This document shows, in pieces, positions 1-11,947 of a stretch of DNA of 64,000 bases. Each line of letters opens with the position of its first letter. The first letter of the stretch is position 1. A program made the position numbers and the translations under genes. The stretch is taken from assembly GCA_023055355.1 (NCBI GenBank), contig JALJCS010000001.1:68365381-68429380 (forward strand), in the 5' to 3' direction. The DNA comes from Agelaius tricolor. Its lineage: Eukaryota; Chordata; Aves; Passeriformes; Icteridae. The notes under the pieces were generated by a model. It was not told the DNA's origin, ran no database searches, and saw only the letters and a list, made by a program, of their open reading frames with translations.

Positions 1-516
1 TATAAATTTGCTGTTATTTAAATTCTAAAGGTGGTAAAAGCTGAACTCACACCCTGAAAAAATAAGTGGGAAGTTTATAAATCAACTTCCCTTTGGAAAA
101 ATCACCCAACATGGTTACACAGATAAGGAATGTCTTTCAAAATGTTTTGCGGTGGTTTGGTCATGTATGTTTCAATGGGATTATTTCATGAATGATTTTC
201 TATGGCATCAATTATGTCATAGCCTCCTGAAGATAGTTTCCTTTTCCCTATCAGCCACTACCACATCACAAATTAAATACATTGCACAAAGCTTGGCCAA
301 GTGTTAAGACTCTTATTCCATGAATCTGAATGTCTACCAAAAGGGCAAGCCACCAAAAATCTTTGATATTACACTCACAGCTTCTATTAACTTCACTCTC
401 CAGAATATATTTTGCCTCCATTGCTTTCTCATTTTTCGTCTTTCATTGAGTGATAGAAATAGAGAGTTTGAAATAAATGTTTCCTTCCTAAAGCACAGTT
501 CTTCTAAACACCTGGA
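1..516. other. Unique AT-rich sequence, no gene seen
   Basis: The reading frames are broken by frequent stops. The longest open stretch is 68 codons (320-526) with no recognisable motif. I see no repeat family here. The segment ends where a CR1 LINE begins. Confidence 0.7.
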
Positions 517-1040
517 GTACTTGTGACCAGCTCTGGGGCTCTCAAAGTAAGAGGACCTGTTGGAGTGAGTCCACAGAAAGGATGACTGGAAGTCTGGAGC
601 ATCTGTCCTATGAAGACAGTCTGAGAGAACTGGAATTTTTCAGGCTGCAGAGGAGAAGGCTCCATGGGGATATTATATTATTTTCCGGTATTTAAAGAAG
701 GGCTACGAGAGAGCTGGAGAGACACTTTTTGCAAAGGCAGGTAGTAATAAGACAAGGGGAGATGGCTTTACACTGGAAGAGGGTAGGCTGAGAATACAAA
801 TTAGAAAGAAATTCTTTGCTGTGAGGGTGGCAAGGCACTGAAAAAAGTTACACAGTGATGTGGCTGCCCCACCCTTGGGAGTGTTCAAGGACAGATGGGC
901 TTTGAGCAACTTGGTCTAGGGCAAGGTGTCCCTGCCCACGGTAAGGGATTGAAATGAGGCGATCTATTAGGTCATTTCCAATCCAAACCATTCTATGATT
1001 CTATTCCATTCTAGATTCTATTCTATTCCATTCTATGAAA
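517..1040 (+). mobile_element. CR1 LINE, 5'-truncated 3' end
   Basis: This is the 3' part of a chicken-repeat-1 (CR1) retrotransposon. The diagnostic order is present: a degraded end of the reverse-transcriptase ORF (block for 'ctctggggctctcaaag' near 530), a block near 820-840 ending 'ctgtgagggtggcaaggcac', a 3' UTR with 'gcaaggtgtccctgcccac' near 921, and a tail of degenerate ATTCTATG units from about 993 to 1037. CR1 ends in such 8-bp repeats instead of poly-A, and copies are normally 5'-truncated, as here. The tail has expanded into about six ATTCTA-type units. The ORF is full of stops and indels, so the copy is dead. Open frames on the opposite strand (703-909) are shadows. I cannot assign the subfamily. 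Confidence 0.93.
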
Positions 1041-1837
1041 ACTGAAAACAACATTTTAAAATTTTAAAATTTTTAATATTTGCTCAAGAAGTTTATTTTT
1101 AAACAATCAGGCTTATACCAGAGTTGCCTTAGTCTGAGTAAGTAAATAAACACAGATTGTTCTAAGAATTTTCTGTCACTTTGGTTATATATTTGATTGC
1201 AAGTTTTGATTACAAGCAAGAAGAATTTTAGGCTTTTCAGCTTATAAAATTTTGTTTAATTTCTTTTCAGTCCTGTATTTTCATAGAGAGAAAGCATTCC
1301 TCAGCAAAATTTCATGTTTATTGTGATGTTCCTTGAAGTTCATCTGATTTGGTTTTTGTTGTATTGACACACCTTTGGTTCAGAAATTGTGCAGAAGACA
1401 GCTACACACAAGACTCTGATCATATCCCAGTATTAAAAAAACTGCAGGACACAATGGTTCACTAAGGTATTGTTTTATCTCTCAATATTTTCAATATTTT
1501 TAGAAATTCCTGGCATGACAAAGAATAGATCAGATACTATGTACTAAGCTCAGACTGGAACTCATGGGATTTCAACAAGATCAAGGAGGTAATTGGCAGC
1601 AATTTCAAAATCACTGGTTTATTCCTGAAAAAATAAGACCCTGGAATAAAGATTGTAAACTCTGAATTTGAAAGGCCTGGACCAAAACACTTATGTCCTA
1701 AAAGGGGAAAGTCTGACCAGTGACTTGGATTCTAAAACAAAGATCACACTTCAAGCTTTCCAGTTTGAATGGTAAATATGTCAAATGGCAAGGATGCCAA
1801 ATAACAGTGTTAGTCTGGGAAAACACCTCTACAGTCA
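1041..1837. other. Unique AT-rich sequence between two CR1 copies
   Basis: I see no gene. An open frame of 86 codons at 1720-1980 runs into the next CR1 fragment and is not a credible CDS. There is a short AT-rich run near 1050-1080 just after the CR1 tail. Confidence 0.6.
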
Positions 1838-2012
1838 TGGAGGAAACAGTGTGGAACAAGCCTGACAGAGTCCAAGAATTATTTGGACAACGCTCTCCAG
1901 CACAAGGTGTGACTCTTGCAGTGTCCTGTGCAGAGCCAGGAGTTAGATTTAATGATTCTCATGGGTTCCTTCCAACCTAGCATATTCTGTGACCCTGTGA
2001 TTCCATGACTTG
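1838..2012 (+). mobile_element. CR1 LINE 3' terminal fragment
   Basis: The 3' UTR and tail of a second CR1 copy lie in the same orientation. The block 'gtgcagagccaggagttaga' at 1929 is followed by a form of 'gggttccttccaacctagca' at 1963 and by 'attctgtgaccctgtgattc' at 1983, which is the CR1 3' end of the subfamily with the 'actcaggatattctgtgatt' type tail. Upstream similarity starts near 1838. The copy is less than 200 bp long and diverged. The 86-codon frame 1720-1980 lies partly in it and is not a gene. Confidence 0.85.
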
Positions 2013-5000
2013 CACTTCTAGAAATTTTGACTTACCATCTCACCCTGAAGGCCACCCAAGCCACTCTGTGATTAGCTTTCTTCTTTTAATTTTTTTTTCT
2101 TTCGGTTGTTTTGGCCATCTTTTTCCCATTTACCTTGATGTAACTTTCAGAGGTAAAAATCTGTAATACACACAGAAACACCTTCTTTCTTGTATGTTTG
2201 CAATCTCTTCCCTTCTTTGGAGAGTTTTTTGGCTGCATAGCTCCCAAGCCAAGGAGGTAGACTATCTCCTGCTGCATCCCTCAACTCAAAGCACAAAAAC
2301 AAGTAAAACCAAGAAAAACCCCACAAAACAAACAAACAAACAAACACAAACGAAAGCTAACACAAATATTTTTCATACATATTAATTATGGGTGTGAGTA
2401 AATATTCAACATTATATATATCACAACATGATATATATCCTGAGAAAAATTATATGCTGCTAACAAATTGCATGAGTGGAAGAACAAAATTATGGGGACA
2501 ACTGTTCTTCAGTTGTTTGATTCAGTGTTTGTTATGAAAGTGGCAATGAAGAGACTCAGCCTGAGATACAGTTTTATTAGGTCTGCCAAAATGTTGGACT
2601 GGTAGGGATTTGTTCTTTCAGGAGGGAATTGATGGCTGGGATGCCACCTGTGCTGCTTGGGGTGTTTGATCATTGCAAAATTCCCTCCACTCAAATTAGG
2701 GATGTAATTAGCAATCACAGGCAATGAGTTTTGTTGAAAGTCTCTCCAGCTGGGCTGGCCCTTTGTGGGTCAATGCAGCAGAAGAGGTAGCTGATGCATT
2801 TCCTCAGTTGTTCCTACTCAGCATCCTTGGTGCAGAGGGTGCTGCATTTCATCCTAAGTCATGCACACGTTCACCAGCACAGCTACAAGCCCAGCAATTA
2901 CAAATCAGAGCAAGGAGCTCATCTCAGGGGCAATGGGTCCATCCATAAAAGGTTACTGTTGCTGGGTACTCTATTAGGAGGGGAGAACTGGTACCTCTGT
3001 GCTGTGCCACCAAAGAACCACCACCATTAACCCTGAATCTGTGCCTCAATAGGCCAACATGATCAAGGTTAAAGCCTTTCTTGGATCAGTCTCTGAAGTG
3101 CTCAGAATAGGACTCAAGTGTCTGAAAACACTTTAGTTCTGGCTATCATGAGCATTCCCGTTCCCAAGATATTCTAGTTTAAGACTATTAGCCAGCTTTG
3201 AGGAAACTTATTAGTACATGGACAATGGATTTAGTTAAAATGTAAGCACAGATTGTTTTGTAACTTAGCTATCTTCTCCAGGGTTTAGAAGCTCGTGAAA
3301 AAACTCTGAATTGAGAAACCAGAGTATAGCGTTCTCAGCTGAGACAAAAATGCATTGAATCCTTCAAATCTTACGAAGCCACTCAACTTTGGTGTTATTT
3401 CTGGCTGCTAGGTTTGATTTCTACTGGAATGTACATGGCTGACTAATGTCATGAATCACTGGTGCTCCACTAACCTAAATGGAACTGGAATGATTCTATT
3501 TCCAGTCAGTAAAAAAAATTGGTAGATGTTTTCAGGCTTTCAAACTCAGTACGTTCCTAGGAAAAATACATGTTTGTGGCCTCACTCATAGGTTTTTCTT
3601 TCCTTTTTGTTACTTTTTTTAAAAATTAAACCTCCATTCAAGGGAAAGACTGCTATGATTAAGGCGGATAATATGCTTCAGCTATAAAACCCTCCCTGCC
3701 TTGTGAAAGGACAAGGTTTAGGGGTGTGCTGTAGCTCCTCTGAGAGGTCAATCAGAGGCAATGGGATTCCTAAAGGATTGTTGGGCTACAGCCCCACAGC
3801 TTCTCACATCTACAGTGAATCTGGAGTTGTCTCCAACGGAGATACTAGCAACTTAACACTTCTAGTACTCAGTGTCATAAGTCTGGCCTTGACTTCAGCA
3901 TCTTTATCTAATCTCAGTCCTTGAAGCCATCAAACCTTTCTGCAGACCCCTGTGTGGCACCCTGGTCTGCTCACTCCTTGATGCAGCTGCAGATACAGTG
4001 CAGGGAGCCAAGCTCATGTTTGACAGTTCAGTCTTGTCCAGCAATTCCGTGGGCCTATTGTCTACTCATTGTCTCCTGGGTTTTATGCCCCATAAATTGC
4101 TATTTAGCCTGCAGCTTTAATTTGCACACCCCTGGACAGCTATTAAATACTCATCTTTCACTTTTGACATAACTCCTTTTTTCCCATTTCAAGAGTAAGA
4201 TATGAGAAGGCCCTGACATTTCTGTATTCATTCAAGAGTGATACCAGCTAGAGGTGGGAAAACACATTTTTCCTGCTTGTCTTCAATGCAGAGTTACAGT
4301 GATTACAAAATTACAGATGTGAAATTACTTGAAATTTTGGATCTGCAAATCATTGGACAATTTTTAGGAAAAATAAAACAAAAAAAGATTGCACAAAGAA
4401 TAAAATAAGCAGGAAAAGAGGCTTACCATTCTTAAAGCTATACAAATGCTGTGATTATAGAGCAATAAAACTGAAGGGTCTTTTTTTCTATAATGTAGTG
4501 TCTATTTTATTCTGTTTTACTCACATATCACCTTTACAATAATAATATTTTAGAACATTCCAGTACTAAGTACAGTGACAACACTAACATCAAACACCTA
4601 TGCTTTGTGCTTACTAAACTCATGTTTTAGTATCCAAAACAAAAACAATATGCCAAGTGTGGGATTTGAAGGGGCTGTAGAAAGGATTTTGGCAGATTTT
4701 CTAAGACTCAAGTCTAACAGTTTTCACTAATCTTCTAGGTTTTAATACAAATATGAAATTATGACCCTAATTCATGGCTTGGAATAATTCCAGTAATCAC
4801 AGTGGAGTTCCACTGGGGATGTATTTATCTCTGAGGGTTTTTTCAATACATCCATTTATCTGGATTCTAATCTGCAGTGTATTATTTTGTATTCTTTGAG
4901 GAAGGAGACAGATATGCAAAGGAAAGTCATATAACTGAGATCTCCCTCCTCATATCCATAGACAAATACACATTACACATTTTTTTTCTTAAAATTGTTT

Positions 5001-5902
5001 CACAAACCCAGATCCAGTTTTGTGACTATTTTAACAGTTTTCTAGACACATCTGTAGTTTGTTTGCTTGTGTGCCTCCAGGTTTTACTCTTGTGCCACAG
5101 CCCAGTTGGAGTGCTTCTCCCAGGGCTAAATACTCTCTTCCTTATCCTGTATTTTGGCACAACTATCTTGTCTGCAAAGGTTGCAAATGTAGCAACCAGG
5201 CTTGAAGGCTTCAGGCAGAAGCGTCTGCCACAGAGCAGTGCACCAGACTGGAATTTTGAGTGGCATCATCACCTGCTGCGCTTTTTTACCATTGCTTTTT
5301 AAGCTATTTTCCCAGACTCAGTGCCAAAATTTAGTAGACATTGCAATAACTCTGTCTGCAAAACTGAGCCTTCTTGAAGTTTTGGATGTGCCAGAGTCTG
5401 AGATAATGAATATGTTTTTGAAGTATTCAGTGCAAAAATTTCCTTCTCTTAGTCTTGTACTATATGCTTCCCCCAATATTTGTTGGTGTTTTAAAAGATA
5501 TTAAATTTGTTATAGAAAACCATGGACTGTTTTGTGAGATGGAAGAGTTAAAAGGGGAGCCATTACATAGATATTAAGAATCTGGTTCTTGATCTTGGAT
5601 TACACAGAGTTTGGGTAAGACAGGAAGAGCAAATCCATAGAAGAAATAATATAACAAAGCAACTAAAATCCATATCTAATATAGTCATATATGGATTTGT
5701 CTTATATGTATTTATGAACAGTTATATGTGTCTATCTCTTACTCTCTTGCCATGATGAACTTTCACATATTTCCAAGCAGTCCCTGTATACATACATATT
5801 CAAAATATCATAAGAATCTAATCAAATAAATAGTATTGCAGAAACAAGTTGAAACAAAAAATAACGTTAAAAGACATATCACAAGCTTTACAGTTAGCAG
5901 AA
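2013..5902. other. Unique sequence, no gene recognised
   Basis: Mostly unique AT-rich DNA. The longest open frame is 141 codons on + (4877-5302). It is rich in Leu, Phe and Ser with no recognisable domain, and a second frame (5202-5504) overlaps it, so I treat both as chance. Short AT inverted repeats lie at 2416-2440 and 5666-5698 (10-bp arms). I see no tRNA or LTR. Confidence 0.55.
2325..2352. repeat. (AAAC)n microsatellite
   Basis: Imperfect tetranucleotide run of AAAC units within an A-rich, C-containing stretch. It produces the Lys/Thr/Asn-rich open frame at 2194-2385 and its minus-strand shadows. Confidence 0.85.
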
Positions 5903-5980
5903 AGTATTTATTCTTTCTAAGTTAGTATTTATTCTTTCTATTTCTTTCTTGGGTGTTTGTTTGTTTGTTTGTTTGTTTTT
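5903..5980. repeat. 17-bp direct duplication followed by (TTTG)n
   Basis: The 17-mer 'agtatttattctttcta' occurs at 5903-5919 and again at 5924-5940, a 21-bp period tandem duplication. A (TTTG)n tetranucleotide run covers about 5955-5980. The minus-strand open frame 5894-6076 is made of this repeat and is not a gene. Confidence 0.85.
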
Positions 5981-8518
5981 AATGAAGGTGATAAAGTATT
6001 TTATCAGAATATCTATTGTCTCCCTCCAGTTTTGCAGTTCACCTGCAAGGAACAATGCTCCATTTAAAAAAAACAACTAGCATATTGAAAAACTAATTTT
6101 TTTTTTCCAGAAAATGAGAAATCTTCAATTCATGGAAATGTTTTTATTGTGGGTTTTTGCCCTTGTGATTAATGCAGACACGTGGGATAAGGGAGGCAGA
6201 TAGAGATTTCAATGGCAGGCGGCAACAGCTGGTTTAATGTAGCAACAGCAGCAGTTTATTGTTCTGAGAGCATGGAAATCAGCTCATGTAATGAACAACT
6301 TTGTTTCTCTCTGCAAGTACTCCTTTGCTTAATACAGCAACAGGGTCCAGAAGAGAATTTATATAGCATTAACATAACAAGCTTTCTCAGCTAAGTGTGT
6401 CTTGGCTTACAAATACGGTTCAGTTCAGTCTCAAAAGTGAAATAAGGTGTTGAAGTAGGTTACTGAAAGTGCTTTTGGCCACTATTTTTGGTGAAAAACA
6501 ATTTCTCTTTTAATCTTTTACTTCTTTAAACTGCATTCAACACCTGTTGCAAGCTACGATGGTTCCCAAGTGTTCCTATCAACCAAAGATTATTCATTTT
6601 TAAATACAACAGCATAACATGTCAATACTGAATTTAACAGAAAACCTTCTTACAGATACTGCTCTTCATCTTTCAAAAACCAAGGCATCATTAACTAGCA
6701 ATCAGTAACAGCCTTTATGGTGCAACCACAGGAAAGTCAGTAAAGTCACAAGGAATAAGAGACTTAAAAGGTCTTCCTTTATATTTTAAGGTAAATGTAT
6801 GGAGAAATCACAAGAGAACAAATAAGTTTTCATCCCATTCGACTTTTAATGGAAAGGCCACACCTTCCTCCTTCCATTAGTGAAATTCTGTTTGTTTGCA
6901 CTCCCCAAAGCTGCTGATTCTCAATCCACAGATGACCACAATGTACATGCATGGCTAGCTCATGGTCCCCAAGCCCAAAACTTCTAGGGAGAGTCTGATC
7001 TACTGCCCAAGCAAAGATTGACTATGTAATCCCAATGCAATAAATCTGGTGCTGTTCCAAAGAGTGGGATTTACAGTGTGTGCTCATGCCAACTTGGTTC
7101 CATGTGCCAGGAAAGCCTCAGAATTACAATAAATAAGTTGAAAATAGTTGCAATCTCTACAAGCAGTAAATGTCTCAATTTTTGGAGCTGTGGTAGCCCA
7201 AGAAGGATGGCCCAACATTCCTGCACTTAAACAAAGTAAATAGACAGGAGCAGCAATAGTAGAAATTTCCCTCAGGAACAGATCTCTGATGGAAAAGGGA
7301 GTTCGTGATAAAAAGTTAAAGAAAAAATTGATAGGAATATAGGAATGGATACAAGACAGAAAAAAATGCTCTAGAAAGGCACCTTTTGCCCCTACAATTC
7401 CTTTCTTCTAGGGAACAGCTCAGTCCTGTGAGCTTGAGCAAAGTTCTTGTCATATGAGAAAGAGATTATGGTATCTTTAAATTTAAAAAAAAATCAAAAT
7501 CATAACTAAAATTTAGGGCTTTTTAAATTTATTTCCTTTATATTTTAAAAAATTAGAAAAGCAAATTTTCATTTTAACAACCAAAACTTTTTCAAGGTTG
7601 AGGTTTTAGTGGCATTTTGGGAAGTTCCCTCTGAAAAATATATCACAGTGGAAATATTTGTACCTTCTTCAGAACTTCCTATAATAAACTAATTATGTTT
7701 TTCTTAACCTTCTGTAGCCACCATTTTAAAAGTTCTGGAACTATATTTACTCTAGAAGCTGTTGTTGTGCCCTGTTCTCTAGCTATAAACTGATCTCACA
7801 TTCTAAATAATGGGATGTTTCGAAATGCTGCAAATGCTGCTTAAATTTCAGTCAGTATTGCACAAGTTTTTATCCCACATTCCTTTTGCAGCACCTTTGG
7901 GAAAAGGCATTACACTTTTCTGCTTAGACCCAGGCTCATGCCTACTGCTTCATTTAACCACCTTTGGGATTAGTATTTCTACTTCATTGTCATGGGCACT
8001 CCCAACAATTATTATTCCCAAAGGAACTATTGCAGTCATCTCGCTCATAAGGCTTCAATTAAAAGTCCTGAGGGAGGGCATTGAAAGAGGTATTTTCTTT
8101 TAAAAGCCTTTAAACACTGCACAACTGCTGCATTCTGAAGAGCTGCCTGCCATTCCCCTTCAGTGTTTTCTGCCTTATGGTCATCTCAGTCATTAATTCT
8201 GGCCTGCTCTGGCAAACTGCTTTTTATTGCTGTTCACGTGTGCAATCATTTTGGTGGAGTACATTCTGTGAGGTATTTGTGCTTACTCACATTAGGTACC
8301 TAAACTCCATGCCTAGATTAGGGGTCTCATCTGACTAATATATCTCTGTAGGCAATAGGAAAAAAGTAAGATAATCCAGAGGGAAAAGCAAGGCAGGAGG
8401 ATGATCTCAGTTCTATGATTTGCGCTCTGTACAGGATATTCAGTATTCATTGAGGGTAGCAGAGAATGTTCAGCTCTTGGGTCATCAAGCAGGCAGTCCA
8501 TGACCAGCTGGCAGGGGT
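5981..8518. other. Unique AT-rich sequence, no gene seen
   Basis: No recognised repeat family and no open frame above 97 codons. The frame at 7810-8103 is hydrophobic and low in complexity, with no upstream or downstream exon signals that I trust. Short A/T runs occur near 7490-7560. Confidence 0.55.
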
Positions 8519-8561
8519 TGTGATGGGGACTTAATGCTGGTTACATTAAGTCCCCATCACA
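8519..8561. repeat. Perfect 18-bp inverted repeat (hairpin)
   Basis: Left arm 8519-8536 and right arm 8544-8561 are exact reverse complements, separated by a 7-base loop (8537-8543). The arm core is 'gtgatggggacttaatg'. It is followed by no T-run and is not next to a gene, so it is not a terminator. It is too short for a typical microRNA precursor. It lies 173 bp upstream of the solo LTR. Confidence 0.95.
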
Positions 8562-8733
8562 GGAGTCTGGCAGACAGTACAGGCAATGCACAGAAATGGT
8601 TTCCTGTCCTTTTCTACTCACAAACTGTTCATAGTCTCTTTTTACCTCAGAAAAAGCTTTTTGCAAGTACATCATGGTTCTAAGCCATGGGAATGTTTTG
8701 GTATTACTCCTCCTAGACCCAAAATATGTCCCT

Positions 8734-9116
8734 TGTCCTGATTTCAGCTACGGTAGAGTTAATTTCTTTTCCATACCTTACAGTGCTGAGTTTTGGATTT
8801 GGAATGGAATGATGTAAGAATAACACGCTGATGTTTTTGTTGTTCTGTTTATCCTAAATCTTCAAAGTTCCTAAGGACTTCTTTTTTCTTGTCCCATGCT
8901 CTGCCAGTGAGGAGGTACACAAAAAAACAAACTAGGAGGGACCATAGCTGGGACTGGTGACTGGGGATGACCAAAGGGGTGTTCCACACCACAGAACACC
9001 AAGCCCAGCATATAAACAGAGGGCAGTTACCTGGAAGGGCAGCTGATCTGGGTTTGAGAAAGCAGGTCTGCCATTAGTCAGTTGGTAATCAGCAATTGCA
9101 TTGTGCATTACATTAC

Positions 9117-9213
<97 letters not shown>

Positions 9214-9348
9214 TAAACTGGTCTTATATCAACATACAAGTTTTACTCCAATTCTCTTCCCCATTCCACCAGAGTGGGGGGAAGAGGAAGGGAGCTGAGG
9301 GAGCAGCTGTGGAGTGTTTAATTTCCACCTTGGCTTAACAACACAACA
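8734..9348 (+). mobile_element. Solo LTR of an endogenous retrovirus (ERVK-like)
   Basis: A complete-looking LTR without retroviral internal sequence. It begins TGTCCTG at 8734 and ends ...ACA at 9348, giving the usual TG...CA termini. The flanks are GTCCCT (8728-8733) and GTCCTT (9349-9354), a 6-bp target duplication with one mismatch; 6 bp is typical of ERVK-type integrases. A blocked promoter is visible at about 9009-9016 ('cagcatataaa', TATA-like). The block 'tctgccagtgaggaggta' near 8901 and the 'ttaaactg...cttatatcaac' block near 9214 match bird LTRs I recognise. A long ATT/AAT microsatellite sits in the R/U5 part. No gag, pro, pol or env is adjacent, so it is a solo LTR formed by recombination. 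I cannot name the exact family. Confidence 0.85.
9116..9213. repeat. (ATT)n-(AAT)n microsatellite inside the LTR
   Basis: About 12 ATT units (9118-9154) switch directly to about 19 AAT units (9155-9213). Because AAT is the reverse complement of ATT, the two halves form a long inverted repeat with almost no loop. The Leu/Ile-run open frame 9101-9298 is produced only by this repeat. Bird LTRs of this type carry some ATT units in the same place, so this looks like an expansion of an inherited repeat. Confidence 0.93.
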
Positions 9349-11912
9349 GTCCTTAAAACCACAACCATCTCTCCTACTGGTAAAGAACTGTGGAGTTAAC
9401 AGCCTCCAAGTTTAGGTTTTTTCATTACCTAAATTTGGTATGTGAATATTATCTTCACATTATTGAACAGTTCAGTTAATACTTTGTGAGAATGATGTGA
9501 AGGATTTTTGAAAATGATTTCTAGTATATCAGGCCTTATTTTCTTTCTTTTTTATATTTCTGCTTTGCTAGAGATCCACAGAAGCTGACCAAGCATTGTT
9601 ATACCCACAAAATATAGGTCTAAGGAATCATCTGCCGTGACAATCATACATCATCAGAACTCTAAGATGTAGTCAATATTGAAGCTGAATGCAGAAACTG
9701 ACAATTTTATGAGGGTCTGAAAATTCACATTTTCATTGTTTATTAAAGAATATGGGTGTGCCAAGCATCAGAAAGGAAGGAGCTTCAGCATCAGAGGAAA
9801 GTAGGTCCAGGTTATACAAAAAAGCAGTCTAACTGTTCTTGATAAAATGAAAATGCTGAATGAAAGGTTGGCTTGCTTAGTGATGCTCATAGATATAATA
9901 GTCTCAGCCATATTTTAAGAGGCAGATTTATGTCAACTGCAAAATGGCTGGGAGCAATCAAAGCATGTCATGTGTTAATAAAAAAAAGAGAAGAAAATAT
10001 AGGTAAAATCTAAACTTTTTACATTTTTAAATAACATTACTATTTTCTAGAGTATTTTAACAAACAACATTCCATTAGGATTATGTCAATATGGTCATAT
10101 TACTCATCTCAGTTCTCATGTGTTTTATTTATGATTCACAAAAAGAATTATCCCTATCCAAATGTATTTTAATTGAATTACAAAACAAAAGGAGCCTTTT
10201 CTAACTTTCTAACCTTCCTGACAAACCAGAATAGGGTCAAAGAGATTTGAAGAGTCATGGAAGAACATGTTTTAATTTATTTCAGATAGATTCAGGGGAA
10301 CTTTGTTCCAGATGTTAACCTTAACCTTTTAAAACAAACTCTCTATCTGTGGTAGTCCCTTATTACAATAGGATCCACATTGGGCCGATATTTTGGTGGT
10401 CAGGAATTTCCTGGTGTCACAACACCTATGATTAGATACTTGGCATAATTTATTGTGAATACATATAATAACAGAGGGAAAGGTTTTAATTCCAGTTTCT
10501 CTCATATGGCTGTAAAGAATTTTTGAGGTATACTCAGTGTAAAGACTTCAGAAAACAGGAAAAAACCCTCATGCAAAAGTTCTCTTTCTAGCAATTTTTT
10601 TATTAACACAACCACTTAATTTCTACTTTTATTTGCAATTTTTGACCATAATGAATACTTAGAGCAGTTTTATGCCAACAGTCAGTTTTAGATCTTAAAG
10701 CCACTTGTGTGTCTATAACCTGTGTGCATGAAAAAAGACCAAAGTATTCATGAAACATTAGTTGTGCTTACTATTATCTGTATTTCCATTTAGTTTGACA
10801 TAAAAAAGCAAAAGAAATGCAGTTTGTGCAAGTCTTGAAAACAAGGAGATTTTGTTTCTAACGACACAAAATTTAAAATATTTACCATATTTAGGCTATG
10901 TAATGATGATTTATTTGTATTTCATAGAATACTTAATATTGTAGGAATCACAGCTGTTCATGGCTTATTACAGATCACAACTCCCTGTATGGATGCCTCA
11001 TCTAGATAATTACCACAACCTATATTTCTACATGATACACATACAATTGACACATGTTCACACCTTTATTTTGGTATTGTACAGGCTTTCTCCATTTAGA
11101 ATGCAAAACATCACCTTTTTAAACATTGAGAGAAATTACCTCCTTCACCATCACCCCTTCTAAACTAAATCAACTTACCTTGAATATTGAACAGCAATTT
11201 TTAGGCTGGGATCCATGGATACCTTGACGTTTGTGGTCTATTTCCAAGGGATTTGTGTAAGGTAACTAAGGAAAGTAAGAGAAGCATCAATAAGCTTAAA
11301 TTCTCTCCAGCAGGTTTAGCCTATCTGCTGGAAAATTTTACTTGCTTGTCAAATTAGAAAAAAGTGCAAATCACCTTATGGGTGGGTTTGATGAATTACA
11401 GAAAGGGATTAATACTTCTGAAGAAGTCCTGCTGCAAATAGTATTATCAATCTTTTCCTCTCATTATCAATCTTTTCCTTTTCAAGCACACTGCAAGTGC
11501 TTTTTTTACTTTAATTTATTTTTTCTTACGTTCAGATATTCTTTTTCTACAAAGATTTCTGCACACAGTATTTCCAACTGCATGTTTAAGATGCTTCCAT
11601 TTCTCCCACTTGACTTAATTATTTTGTGAATTTGGTGACTTTTTATTTCCCATAATTCATTATATCAGTGGCTGTGCACATAATTCTAATTCAAGGATCA
11701 CATTATTTTTTATGACTAATATACTACATTCACAGTTTCTCATAAATTTTAGGCTGTTCTTTAGCTTACCCATGGTTTACAGTAGCAAACATTCAATCTT
11801 TGCATGTTATACAAACTAAACTTCTCAATTTTTCAGGCACTAATATTTTCCTAGACATCCTATTTTCATAAGCTACTCTTTGACTGGAATAAACAAATTG
11901 AATTTTCACTGC
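9349..11912. other. Unique AT-rich sequence, no gene seen
   Basis: Dense stops in all frames. The longest open frame is 67 codons (10960-11163). No mobile element recognised. A very AT-rich, stop-rich texture continues through 10-11 kb. Confidence 0.55.
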
Positions 11913-11947
11913 ATTACCATCAGCACAAATTCTGTGCTGATGGTAAT
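11913..11947. repeat. Perfect 15-bp inverted repeat (hairpin)
   Basis: The arms 11913-11927 and 11933-11947 ('attaccatcagcaca' and its exact reverse complement) are separated by the 5 bases 11928-11932. The arm is of mixed composition, so it is not a trivial AT palindrome. Confidence 0.95.

Noticed and set aside
4877..5302. 141-codon plus frame
   Set aside because: Hydrophobic, no recognisable domain, overlapped by another frame, no exon signals.
8519..8561. Perfect hairpin as a microRNA precursor or transcription terminator
   Set aside because: An 18-bp stem is too short for a usual pre-microRNA, and there is no T-run or adjacent gene for a terminator.
9101..9298. 65-codon frame with long Leu and Ile runs
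   Set aside because: It is only the translation of the ATT/AAT microsatellite.
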